Of a stretch of 64,000 nucleotides of DNA, positions 18,200-26,022 are shown piece after piece. Each line of letters starts with the position of its first letter. Within the stretch, counting starts at the first letter, position 1. This DNA comes from Pseudomonas californiensis (GTDB lineage: Bacteria; Pseudomonadota; Gammaproteobacteria; Pseudomonadales; Pseudomonadaceae). The position numbers and the translations under genes are program-made. Under the pieces are notes generated by a model. It was not told the DNA's origin, did not search any database, and saw only the letters and a list, made by a program, of their open reading frames with translations. The stretch spans positions 186,001 through 250,000 of the forward strand of contig NZ_JAGTPK010000004.1 of NCBI RefSeq assembly GCF_021147775.1, given 5' to 3'.

Positions 18200-18223
18200 A
18201 CGAACGTCGAATAAAGTTATTTA
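18200..18223 (-). promoter_or_regulatory. PvdS-dependent (iron-starvation box) promoter
   Basis: On the minus strand TAAAT (18223-18219) is followed by exactly 16 bases and then CGT (18202-18200), which is the published PvdS consensus TAAAT-N16/17-CGT. It points at the receptor gene starting at 18037 and implies a leader of about 155 bases. Confidence 0.7.
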
Positions 18224-18426
18224 ACGAATTTTTCACATTTCGTCGAAAGGTGAAAAAAGCTTTCGAATCAGAGACTTTCGGGGTTTTTGACTTCATGCCC
18301 TTTGGCATTCCGGGCTCAAAGCCAAGGAGTATTCCGACGGTGCACGGAGGGACGTCGAGCGGATGGCCTGGCTGACTGCCAGTCAGGTAGTGAGGGCTTT
18401 TTGCGGCCGGTATCGGTTGAACGCTG

Positions 18427-18459
18427 CAAAACAGGTCGCCGCGACGGTGCAGCGACCTT
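18427..18459 (-). terminator. terminator-like hairpin after the kgu operon
   Basis: On the minus strand AGGTCGC and GCGACCT form a 7-bp stem with a 12-base loop, followed by GTTTTG. It lies 47 bp beyond the kguD stop. The rest of 18038-18505 contains no gene that I can recognise. Confidence 0.5.
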
Positions 18460-18505
18460 CCAGCCAAGGGACTGCGCTGGGCGCTTCCCGTGGCCAATTG
18501 TGCTG

Positions 18506-19504
18506 TCAGGCGTTCTGGCTGTTGCGCCGCGCTTCCCAGCCATTGGGATTGACCAGATTGGCCGGCTTTTCGCCTGCCAGCGCGCTGATCAGGTTGTCCA
18601 CCGCACAACGCGCCATGGCTTCGCGAGTTTCATGGGTGGCCGAGCCCATATGTGGCGTGGCCACGACGTTTTTCATTTTCAGCAATGGCGAGTCCGGGTC
18701 CAGCGGTTCGCGTTCGAACACATCCAGACCGGCGCCGCGCAGGTGCCCATCCTGCAATGCGGCGATCAGTGCCTGTTCGTCGATGACCTTGCCACGCGCG
18801 ATGTTGATGAGGATGCTCCCGGGGCGCATCAGGGCAAGTTGCTCCTTGCCGATCATCTTTTCCGTCTCTGCGGTGAGCGGAACGGTCAGGCAGACAAAGT
18901 CGGCTTCGCGCAGCAGCGCTTCGAGGCTGCGATAGCCTGCGTTGAAACGTGATTCAACCGCCGGTTTTGGCGTATGGCTGTGATACAGCACCGGCATGCC
19001 AAACCCGAAATGGCCGCGCTGAGCCAGCGCCTCGCCGATCCGTCCCATGCCGACGATGCCCAGCGTCTTGCCATGAACATCGCTGCCAAAGTGCTCTGGG
19101 CCGATGTTGGCCTGCCAGCCACCGCTGCTCACCAGATTGGCCAGCTCCACCACCCGGCGTGCGGTGGCCATGATCAACGAAAAACCGGTATCGGCCGTGG
19201 TCTCGGTCAATACGTCCGGGGTATTGGTCAGGGCGATGCCACGTCGGTCGAGATATTCGATGTCATAGTTGTCCACGCCCACCGAGACGGTAGACACGGC
19301 CTCCAGATGCGGCGCGAGGTCCAGCAAGGATGCATCCAGCTTGATGCTTGCACCCAGTAAGCCTTGCGCATGGGGCAGGGCGTCGCGAAGTCCAGCCAGG
19401 CCATCCCGCTTGGGGTCTTCAATCAGGGTGACGTCAGCGTGAGCCTGCAATCGCTCCATCAGCGGGGCGGACAGTGTCTTGTACAGTACGACGTGCTTTT
19501 TCAT
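18506..19504 (-). CDS. kguD: 2-ketogluconate 6-phosphate reductase KguD (D-2-hydroxyacid dehydrogenase family)
   Basis: NAD(P)H-dependent reductase that turns 2-keto-6-phosphogluconate into 6-phosphogluconate, the last step of 2-ketogluconate entry. The 332-residue protein has the nucleotide-binding motif GIVGMGRIGEALAQRG (about residues 150-165) and the catalytic triad of the family (Arg in NIARGKVID, Glu in FEREPLD, His in TPHMGSATH). The start at 19504 matches the family start (MKKHVVLYK). The longer ATG at 19561 overlaps kguT and adds 19 unrelated residues. It is the last gene of kguEKTD, 16 bp after kguT. The fold alone would also allow glyoxylate reductase, and context decides. Confidence 0.87.
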   Translation of the reverse strand: MKKHVVLYKTLSAPLMERLQAHADVTLIEDPKRDGLAGLRDALPHAQGLLGASIKLDASLLDLAPHLEAVSTVSVGVDNYDIEYLDRRGIALTNTPDVLTETTADTGFSLIMATARRVVELANLVSSGGWQANIGPEHFGSDVHGKTLGIVGMGRIGEALAQRGHFGFGMPVLYHSHTPKPAVESRFNAGYRSLEALLREADFVCLTVPLTAETEKMIGKEQLALMRPGSILINIARGKVIDEQALIAALQDGHLRGAGLDVFEREPLDPDSPLLKMKNVVATPHMGSATHETREAMARCAVDNLISALAGEKPANLVNPNGWEARRNSQNA

Positions 19505-19520
19505 GGTCGAGGTTCCCGAA

Positions 19521-20837
19521 TCAGGAGTGGGCGGTGGCGCGATGAGTACGGTGCTGGTCATCCGCAGGCCTCGCTTTGTTATCCGGCTTGAGCATCAGTG
19601 TCAGCAATACCGAAACCAGTAATGCGCTGCTCATGAACAGGTACGAAGCGCTCAGGGTTCCGGTGATGCCGTTCAGGTAACCCACCAGATACGAACCCGC
19701 GAACGAGCCGAGCGCACCCAGGCTGTTGATCAAGGCCATGGCGCCACCGGCAACGTTGGATGGCAGAATTTCCGGAACGATGGCGAAGAACGGTCCGTAG
19801 GGGGCGTACATACAGGCTCCGGCGATGACCAGCAGCGAATAGGACCACCAGAAGTGCTCGGTGCCGAGCACGTAAGAGCCATAGAAAGCCATGGCGGCGA
19901 TCAGCAGCGGCGGCCAGACGAACACTTTGCGCTTTTGCAGTTTGTCCGACGCCCAGGACACTAAAACCATACCGATCACGGCCGCCAGATATGGCAGCGC
20001 GGACAGCCAGCCAGCTTCGACCATGTCCATCTGCATGCCTTTTTTCAGGATGGTCGGCAGCCACAGCACGAAGCCGTACACGCCGATGCTCCAGCAGAAA
20101 TACTGGGCTGCCAGCAACAGCACTTTGGGCGAGCGAAACGCCTCGGCGTAGTTCTTGACCGGTTTGATACCCACTTGCTCGGCATCGAGACGTGCCTGCA
20201 GTTCGGTTTTCTCGGCTTCGCTGAGCCATTTTGCCTGGGCAGGGCGCTCATCCACCAAGCGCCACCAGATAAACGCCCAGACGACGGCGGGCAGCCCTTC
20301 GACGATGAACATCCAGCGCCAGCTGTAATGAGCCACCAGATAGCCCGACACCACCGACATCCACAGCATGGTCACCGGATTGCCGAGAATCAGCACCGTA
20401 TTGGCCCGCGAGCGTTCGGCACGTGTGAACCAATAGCAGAGGTACACCAGCATCGCGGGCATGACCGCGGCTTCGACGACGCCGAGCATGAAGCGAATGC
20501 CGATCAGCATGTAAGCGTTGGAGACAATGCCGGTCAGCGTGGCAAGGCTGCCCCACAGGATCAGGCTGACAAAAATCAGTTTCTTGACGCTCTTGCGCTG
20601 CGCGTAGATCGCGCCCGGCACCTGAAAAAAGAAGTAACCGAGGAAGAACAGCGCACCCAACAAGGACGACATGCCCGGCGTGATATTCAAGTCTTCTGCC
20701 ATGCCAGAAGCCGCGGCGAAACCATAGTTGGCCCGGTCCAGATAGGCCAGGCTGTAAGTGATGAACACGATGGGCATGATCAGCAACCAGCGACGTTTCA
20801 GGCCTCCGGTTTTTACGCTATCGAGTAACTTTTCCAT
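19521..20837 (-). CDS. kguT: 2-ketogluconate MFS transporter KguT
   Basis: A 438-residue major facilitator protein with about twelve membrane helices, of the anion:cation symporter branch that carries sugar acids. It begins RRWLLIMPIVFITYSLAYLDRANYGFA (typical first helix with DRANYG), has a large central cytoplasmic loop (about residues 190-245), and includes the RxxxGxxE-like segment GIRFMLGVVEAAVMPA. AGGAG lies 7 bp before the ATG at 20837. It is placed 65 bp after kguK and 16 bp before kguD in the PtxS-controlled operon, so 2-ketogluconate uptake is the expected role. Confidence 0.9.
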   Translation of the reverse strand: MEKLLDSVKTGGLKRRWLLIMPIVFITYSLAYLDRANYGFAAASGMAEDLNITPGMSSLLGALFFLGYFFFQVPGAIYAQRKSVKKLIFVSLILWGSLATLTGIVSNAYMLIGIRFMLGVVEAAVMPAMLVYLCYWFTRAERSRANTVLILGNPVTMLWMSVVSGYLVAHYSWRWMFIVEGLPAVVWAFIWWRLVDERPAQAKWLSEAEKTELQARLDAEQVGIKPVKNYAEAFRSPKVLLLAAQYFCWSIGVYGFVLWLPTILKKGMQMDMVEAGWLSALPYLAAVIGMVLVSWASDKLQKRKVFVWPPLLIAAMAFYGSYVLGTEHFWWSYSLLVIAGACMYAPYGPFFAIVPEILPSNVAGGAMALINSLGALGSFAGSYLVGYLNGITGTLSASYLFMSSALLVSVLLTLMLKPDNKARPADDQHRTHRATAHS

Positions 20838-20902
20838 TTCGATCTCCTGAGCTTTTTGTTGTTGTCGCAGCAGGTACGGTTATTGGCTTGGGCACGGTCG
20901 GG

Positions 20903-21865
20903 TCAGACCGGTTCCAGCGGTTGTTTCGCGGGCAACGCTGCATCCAGTGCTGCACGCAATGGCAAACCTTCCATGTCACCGCGGCTTTGCACGGCCTGGC
21001 TGCCAATCCAGTTGCCGCGCGCCACGGCTTCGGCAAGGCTTTGGTTTTCCAGCAGCGCGCTGATCACCCCGACAGCGAAGCCGTCGCCAGCGCCGACGGT
21101 GTCAACGACCTGGCGGACCGGCACACCGGCTACAAAACCCGCATTGGTTTGGTTGCGGTAATACGCGCCTTCTGGTCCGAGTTTGATCACGACGGCCTCG
21201 ACACCCTGATCCAGGTAAAAAGCTGCAATATCGGCGGGGTTTTTATGGCCCGTGAGAATCGTGCCCTCGGCCAGCCCCGGAAACACCCAGTGAGCCAGCA
21301 CCGCCAGGGCGTTGATTTCCTCAATCATGCGGGTCTTGTTTGGCCACAGTGACGGACGCAGGTTGGGATCGAACGACACACTGCGTCCGGCGCTACGCAT
21401 GCGGGTCATCAGTTCGTGCGACAAGTCGCGGCAGCTGCCGGACAGCGCTGCCGGGATGCCGGTGGCGTGCAGGTGGCGGGCTGCGAGCAAACGTGCGTCG
21501 ATATTGCTGATGGCGAGATGGCTGGCGGCCGAACCTTTGCGGAAATACTCCACGGTCGGATCTTCGCCTTCCAGTTCGAGGGATTTGAACTGGAAACCTG
21601 TGGGGTGAAGCGGGTCAATGCCCACGTGTTCGCAATTCACGCCTTCGCTTCGCAGGCTGTCGACGACAAAGCGACCCATCGAGTCATCGCCGACACGGCT
21701 GAGCCAGGCAACGTTGAAACCCAGCCGGGCCAGACCAATGGCAACGTTGCTGTCGGCACCCGCAATGCGCTTTTCAAAATGGCGGACCTGTGCGAGATCG
21801 CCTGGTTTCTCGGCAACGAGCATCGTCATGGTCTCGCCGAACGAAAGGATGTCGATATCAGACAT
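20903..21865 (-). CDS. kguK: 2-ketogluconate kinase KguK (PfkB family)
   Basis: ATP-dependent sugar kinase that phosphorylates 2-ketogluconate to 2-keto-6-phosphogluconate. The 320-residue PfkB/ribokinase-fold protein carries the first family signature region (RIAGADSNVAIGLARLG, about residues 35-51) and the catalytic signature VDTVGAGDGFAVGV (Asp base in GAGDG, near residue 255). GGAGG precedes the ATG at 21865. The start lies 8 bp inside the end of kguE, so the two are probably translationally coupled. An ATG at 21907 would overlap kguE more deeply and was rejected. Confidence 0.92.
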   Translation of the reverse strand: MSDIDILSFGETMTMLVAEKPGDLAQVRHFEKRIAGADSNVAIGLARLGFNVAWLSRVGDDSMGRFVVDSLRSEGVNCEHVGIDPLHPTGFQFKSLELEGEDPTVEYFRKGSAASHLAISNIDARLLAARHLHATGIPAALSGSCRDLSHELMTRMRSAGRSVSFDPNLRPSLWPNKTRMIEEINALAVLAHWVFPGLAEGTILTGHKNPADIAAFYLDQGVEAVVIKLGPEGAYYRNQTNAGFVAGVPVRQVVDTVGAGDGFAVGVISALLENQSLAEAVARGNWIGSQAVQSRGDMEGLPLRAALDAALPAKQPLEPV

Positions 21866-22655
21866 GGCGCTCGACCTCCGGGGTTCGGGCAGGCGTCGCT
21901 GGGACAAGGCTGGCGAGGAGGTTCACTTGATGGCGGGTGACTTCAAGCAGGTCATCACCCTGCAGCGGATACTCGATAGCGCGCGGGACCGCGTCAGGCA
22001 TGTAGGCCAGCAATTCCCGCCACGCTGGCAGATCAGCTTCAGCAGGTGGAATCGCAGTCGGCTTGCCGTTGGCATTGTGAGTCACGGCCTTGAAATGCAC
22101 ATAGCGCACGTAGCGTCCCAGTTGCTGAGCTGCGCTGATCACGTTCTGGTCCTGCCATTGCCAATTGCCGACATCGAAGGTCATGCCGATGTCCATCTTC
22201 AATGACTGCGCCTGCGCCAGGAAGTCGCAGAAAGGCGCGATGATTCCGCCATGGGAGGTCTGATCGTTTTCCACCAGCAGTTTTACCGTCTGGCCAGACA
22301 ACAGAGCGCCGAGCGCTGAAAGATCGCTGTGCTCAGTAAAATTCCCCAGAGAAACCTTCAGCCAACGGGCGCCGGATGACTGGGCACGTTGCAGAGTCGC
22401 CTCAAGTTCGGGGTTGGGCTGCGGCTGGCCGGTGAGCCATAGCTCCATTGGCGATGAATACAGGCATTCCAGCCCTTGAGTTCTGATCGTGCTGGCGAGG
22501 GCAGGGAGGTCCTCGTCGGTGAGCAGCTCTTCTCGTAACTCGATGCGCGCCACATTGCAGGCGGCCAGCAGCGGGACGAAAGCGGCCTGCCCTCGCTGGC
22601 GAACCAGGTCGGCGCCGAAGCTGGAAAGGCTGATGGAGACGGGGTTCATGTGCAT
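21858..22655 (-). CDS. kguE: KguE, sugar-phosphate isomerase/epimerase-type TIM barrel protein
   Basis: A 265-residue AP-endonuclease-2-like TIM barrel protein, the first gene of the 2-ketogluconate operon. Metal-site residues of the family are visible as Glu in VENDQTSHGG, Asp/His in MTFDVGNWQW and VRYVHFKAV, and Glu in AIEYPLQGDD. Its exact reaction in ketogluconate use is not settled, and epimerase is the usual guess. AGAGGA lies 7 bp before the ATG at 22655, and a perfect PtxS palindrome lies 14 bp upstream. Confidence 0.86.
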   Translation of the reverse strand: MHMNPVSISLSSFGADLVRQRGQAAFVPLLAACNVARIELREELLTDEDLPALASTIRTQGLECLYSSPMELWLTGQPQPNPELEATLQRAQSSGARWLKVSLGNFTEHSDLSALGALLSGQTVKLLVENDQTSHGGIIAPFCDFLAQAQSLKMDIGMTFDVGNWQWQDQNVISAAQQLGRYVRYVHFKAVTHNANGKPTAIPPAEADLPAWRELLAYMPDAVPRAIEYPLQGDDLLEVTRHQVNLLASLVPATPARTPEVERHV

Positions 22656-22668
22656 TGTTATTGTCCTC

Positions 22669-22682
22669 TGAAACCGGTTTCA
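22669..22682. promoter_or_regulatory. PtxS operator upstream of kguE
   Basis: TGAAACCGGTTTCA is a perfect 14-bp palindrome identical to the operator described for PtxS in P. putida. It sits between the end of ptxS and the start of kguE, where bound PtxS would block the kgu promoter. Confidence 0.88.
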
Positions 22683-22730
22683 TTTTTAGCGGTGAAAAAT
22701 CCGGGTGTCCGGAACTCTGGATTTTTTGAG

Positions 22731-23753
22731 TCAGGAACGCGGTCGGGTCGAGCCGCGCACGATCAGTTTTGCCGGAAAGTCGAACAGCTTTGATGGCGCC
22801 TGATCGCCTCGCAGGCGTCCCAGCAAGCATTCGAAGGCAGTGACGCCGATGTCGTGGGTCGGTTGCGCCAGCGAGGTGATGCCGCTACCCACCAGCGGGT
22901 ACCACTCCAGTTCGTCGAGGGCAATCAGGCCGATGTCTTCAAACAACGCACAACCCGATTCGTGCAGCAGGCGCGTGCAGGTCAGCGTGGCGACACCATT
23001 GGCGGTGAACAGTGCTTTCGGACCTGGGCCAGGTGCTGAGAGAAACGCCTTGAGATTCGCCGGCAGTTGCTCGTCGATCTGCAACACCTGGCCACGCAGA
23101 TCGGCGTGTCGAGCTGTCTCAGTCTTGAAGGCGCTCATCCGTTCCTGTCGTGAGCTGGTGCCGTCCTGCTGTTCGGTGACGAGCATAATGTCGCGGTAAC
23201 CGCTGGACCGCAGATGATCGATGGCCTGCCTTACGGCAGCGGGGTTGTCGAGCCCGACCAGATCACTGTCGAGCTGATCGACCTTGCGGTCGACCAGCAC
23301 CATGGGCAGTTCGCGGTGCAGATCGCGCAACTCGTCCAAATGGTGGCCGAGGGTATTCACGATCAGACCTTCAATGTTGTACGAGCGCAACGCGGCCAGA
23401 TGAAGGCGCTCCTGCTCGTCATCGCGATCGGTATTGCACACCACCAGGCTGTAGCCGTGACGTCGGCAGGCGGTTTCGACACCGTGCATGACCGCAATGG
23501 AATAGGGGTTACGGATATCGGCCACCAGCATGCCGATCAGCCGCGTTCTGCCACGCTTGAGGCCGCGTGCCATCTGGTTGGGACGATAGCCGAGTGTTTC
23601 GATGGCCTGTTCGATGCGCAAGGCGATGGCGTCGGACAGCAGTTGCCGGTCTTCACCGATGAAGCGCGAAACGCTGGCCTTGGAGACGCCAGCAAGATCG
23701 GCCACGTCATTCATGGTGACGCGTGGACGCATCGACTGCGGAAAACTGCTCAA
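22731..23753 (-). CDS. ptxS: LacI-family repressor PtxS
   Basis: A 340-residue LacI/GalR regulator that in Pseudomonas represses the kgu genes and is released by 2-ketogluconate. The N-terminal helix-turn-helix reads VTMNDVADLAGVSKASVSRF, with a hinge near RPNQMARGLKRGRTRLIG, followed by a periplasmic-binding-protein-like effector domain (MLVADIRNPYSIAVMHGVE to LIVRGSTRPRS). It lies directly upstream of kguE in the same orientation. Operators occur before kguE (perfect) and before ptxS itself (one mismatch), indicating autoregulation. Confidence 0.93.
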   Translation of the reverse strand: MSSFPQSMRPRVTMNDVADLAGVSKASVSRFIGEDRQLLSDAIALRIEQAIETLGYRPNQMARGLKRGRTRLIGMLVADIRNPYSIAVMHGVETACRRHGYSLVVCNTDRDDEQERLHLAALRSYNIEGLIVNTLGHHLDELRDLHRELPMVLVDRKVDQLDSDLVGLDNPAAVRQAIDHLRSSGYRDIMLVTEQQDGTSSRQERMSAFKTETARHADLRGQVLQIDEQLPANLKAFLSAPGPGPKALFTANGVATLTCTRLLHESGCALFEDIGLIALDELEWYPLVGSGITSLAQPTHDIGVTAFECLLGRLRGDQAPSKLFDFPAKLIVRGSTRPRS

Positions 23754-23785
23754 AGCGACACCCTTTTGAAATTATTGGCGGGTTC

Positions 23786-23799
23786 TGAAAACGGTTTCA
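23786..23799. promoter_or_regulatory. PtxS operator upstream of ptxS
   Basis: TGAAAACGGTTTCA differs from the perfect PtxS palindrome at one position and lies 33 bp before the ptxS start, as expected for self-repression. Confidence 0.78.
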
Positions 23800-23912
23800 G
23801 AAAACACCAAAGCCAGGCTCACGTTAACTCGGTCTCGGATGAAAGATGGTTTTTGAGGGTTCACATGGGTCAGCGATTGGGCCTTGAGGCCCAACCGGCC
23901 AGATCAGCTGTA

Positions 23913-24242
23913 TCAACCGCCCTGCGTGTCGATGTCGGCATCGACGCCTTGGGTTGGCTGATGGTTGCGTTGGGTCTGAGGCTTTTCCTGCGGCTCGTAG
24001 TCAGGCACAAAAGCGCTGTTGTTTTCAGGCTCACTCTCGTCTGAATTACCTTGCGACTGGCTCTGGCCTTGGCTCTGATTTTGGCTTTGATGTTGATCCT
24101 GGCGTTGGTCGGCTGTCGGGTTGTTGCCGGGAGCAGCCTCGGGCGGTTGCGGATCGACAGCCGGATCATTGCGGTCCGTGCCTTGATCGGGCGTGTGCTG
24201 ACCGGGCGCCTGTTCTTTTTGCCGTTGCGGTTCGGTAGACAT
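23913..24242 (-). CDS. Gln-rich hydrophilic protein of unknown function
   Basis: A 109-residue protein with no hydrophobic segment, no Cys, and a composition dominated by Gln, Pro, Asp, Glu and Asn. The centre is a degenerate Gln-Ser repeat (QHQSQNQSQGQSQSQG), and the N-terminus is rich in short PQ/DP elements. It is almost certainly disordered, in the manner of stress hydrophilins, but this is inference. GAGGT precedes the ATG at 24242. An upstream ATG at 24389 would cross a hairpin and a palindrome and was rejected. A 19-bp inverted repeat and a long hairpin lie between it and the aminotransferase gene upstream on the same strand. Confidence 0.7.
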   Translation of the reverse strand: MSTEPQRQKEQAPGQHTPDQGTDRNDPAVDPQPPEAAPGNNPTADQRQDQHQSQNQSQGQSQSQGNSDESEPENNSAFVPDYEPQEKPQTQRNHQPTQGVDADIDTQGG

Positions 24243-24270
24243 ATGGACCTCGATAGCCTGTTTTAAAAAA

Positions 24271-24289
24271 GTACTGTTCTGAACAGTAC
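24271..24289 (-). promoter_or_regulatory. 19-bp perfect inverted repeat next to a T run
   Basis: GTACTGTTC and GAACAGTAC flank a single T. Read on the minus strand it can fold as a 7-bp stem with a 5-base loop followed immediately by TTTTTT, which is terminator-like. Alternatively, as duplex DNA it is a near-ideal dimer operator 29 bp before the Gln-rich protein gene. The CTG/CAG spacing (7) does not fit a LexA box (10). Confidence 0.6.
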
Positions 24290-24377
24290 CGACAGATATT
24301 CGAGGTGCGGTTGGCGGGAATCGTTCGATGCAAATGCCGAGCGGGGAAGGGCGGGGAACCTCCGGCGGTAGACCGAG

Positions 24378-24415
24378 AGCTTCAGGCAAGAGCGATTCCG
24401 CTGTTGCCTGAAGCT
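24378..24415. repeat. long perfect hairpin downstream of the aminotransferase gene
   Basis: AGCTTCAGGCAA pairs perfectly with TTGCCTGAAGCT (12 bp), and the loop contains AGCG/CGCT that can extend the structure. No T run follows on either strand. It begins 26 bp after the aminotransferase stop, so it may protect the transcript 3' end or be a REP-like element. Confidence 0.6.
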
Positions 24416-24440
24416 GCCTGCAGAGGTTGTGCTGCCGGGA

Positions 24441-25637
24441 TCAGAGTACTTTCTTGATCGCGTCGCAGACCACGTCGATGTTCTTCTGGTTCAGTGCTGC
24501 AACGCAGATACGGCCGGTGTCCAGCGCATAGATGCCGAACTCGCTGCGCAGGCGCTGTGCCTGTTCTGCAGTCAGGCCCGAGTACGAGAACATGCCGCAC
24601 TGACGGCCGACGAAGCTGAAATCCTGACCAGCCGGGTTATCCGCCAGACGCTCGACCATCGCCTTGCGCATGCTCTGGATGCGCACGCGCATTTCACCCA
24701 GCTCTTCTTCCCACAGGGCGCGCAACGACGGGTCGTTGAGCACGGCAGCGGAGATGATCGCGCCGTGGGTCGGTGGGTTGGAATAGTTGGTGCGAATCAC
24801 ACGTTTGACCTGAGACAGAACGCGCGCGGTTTCTTCTTTCGATTCGGTGATGATCGACAATGCACCGACGCGTTCGCCGTACAACGACAGCGACTTGGAG
24901 AACGAGCTGGACGCGAAGAAAGTCAGACCGGATTCGGCGAACAGGCGTACGGCAACTGCGTCTTCCTGGATGCCCTGGCCGAAACCCTGATACGCCATGT
25001 CGAGAAATGGTACGTGACCTTTGGCCTTGACCACGTCCAGGACTTTTTTCCAGTCATCGACGCTCAGGTCGACGCCGGTAGGGTTATGGCAGCAGGCGTG
25101 CAGCACCACGACCGATTTGTCCGGCAGGTTCTGCAGGTCTTCCAGCATGCCGGCGCGGTTCACATCATGTGTCGACGCGTCGTAGTAGCGATAATTACGC
25201 ACCGGGAAACCAGCGGTTTCGAACAGCGCGCGGTGGTTTTCCCAGCTTGGATCACTGATGGCCACGACTGCGTCAGGCAGCAACTGCTTGAGGAAGTCAG
25301 CGCCGATTTTCAAGGCGCCAGTGCCGCCCACCGATTGAGTGGTCAGCACACGACCTGAGGCGATCAGCGGCGAGTCGGCGCCGAGCAGCAGTTTTTGCAC
25401 GGCCTGGTCGTAGGCCGCGATGCCATCGATGGGCAGATACCCACGCGGAGCGTGTTGCGCTACACGGATTTTCTCGGCTTCAGCCACTGCGCGCAGCAGA
25501 GGAATGCGCCCGTCTTCGTCACAGTAGACGCCCACGCCAAGGTTGACCTTGGTAGTGCGGGTGTCGGCGTTGAATGCTTCGTTGATACCCAGGATAGGAT
25601 CGCGGGGCGCCATTTCGACAGCGGAGAACAGGCTCAT
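24441..25637 (-). CDS. tyrB: aromatic-amino-acid (aspartate/tyrosine) aminotransferase
   Basis: PLP-dependent class I aminotransferase of the AspC/TyrB group, exchanging amino groups between aromatic amino acids or aspartate and 2-oxoglutarate. The 398-residue length is standard. Motifs include GVYCDEDGRIPLL, the cofactor region HACCHNPTGVDLS, and the PLP lysine in SSSFSKSLSLYGERVG (near residue 247). A terminal Arg in QCGMFSYSGL...RLRSEFGIY contacts the substrate carboxylate. The start at 25637 (MSLFSAVEMAPRDPILG) is the family start, and longer frames to 25709 are unrelated. TyrB/PhhC cannot be separated from AspC on sequence alone, though Pseudomonas members of this group favour aromatic substrates. 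Confidence 0.9.
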   Translation of the reverse strand: MSLFSAVEMAPRDPILGINEAFNADTRTTKVNLGVGVYCDEDGRIPLLRAVAEAEKIRVAQHAPRGYLPIDGIAAYDQAVQKLLLGADSPLIASGRVLTTQSVGGTGALKIGADFLKQLLPDAVVAISDPSWENHRALFETAGFPVRNYRYYDASTHDVNRAGMLEDLQNLPDKSVVVLHACCHNPTGVDLSVDDWKKVLDVVKAKGHVPFLDMAYQGFGQGIQEDAVAVRLFAESGLTFFASSSFSKSLSLYGERVGALSIITESKEETARVLSQVKRVIRTNYSNPPTHGAIISAAVLNDPSLRALWEEELGEMRVRIQSMRKAMVERLADNPAGQDFSFVGRQCGMFSYSGLTAEQAQRLRSEFGIYALDTGRICVAALNQKNIDVVCDAIKKVL

Positions 25638-26022
25638 TTTTGCGGCAGCTCTGAATGGAGAGTGGAGGGGTATGCACGCGATAGCCGAATGCGCCAAAGC
25701 GGTGCACAAACGCGTTCTAGTATAGAGAGCATCCCCCCGCGGGGCGACAGGGCAGGGCGGGTTTTTTCGAGGTTTTTCCGGATATTTGCAGAACGTTCGT
25801 CCAGTTGAAACCTCAATGGTTTAACCCCTGATAAAATGAGCGCCTTGAAAGCTGCTCATATGGCTCCATTTACAATGCATCACTTCAAACACTGCACGTC
25901 TGTTCCCGGCGGGAATGGTCGTTGGCGGTGGCTTTGTCATCAGGTGGGTGTATCCGATCGGATCGGTCGATGTGTGCCATGCGCAGGCAGGTCCAGTGTG
26001 CTTTCGAATCAAGAGGTAGGTC
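25638..26022. other. intergenic region between tyrB and uvrB
   Basis: Divergent promoter region of 385 bp with no gene. On the minus strand TATACT (25724-25719) could be the tyrB -10 element, without a clear -35. On the plus strand TTGAAA (25805-25810) and GATAAAAT (25830-25837) could start uvrB, but the spacing is long. I found no LexA-type CTG-N10-CAG site. Confidence 0.4.

Noticed and set aside
24271..24289. LexA/SOS box interpretation of the palindrome
   Set aside because: The CTG and CAG arms are 7 bp apart, not the 10 bp required by LexA, and the downstream gene has no repair link.
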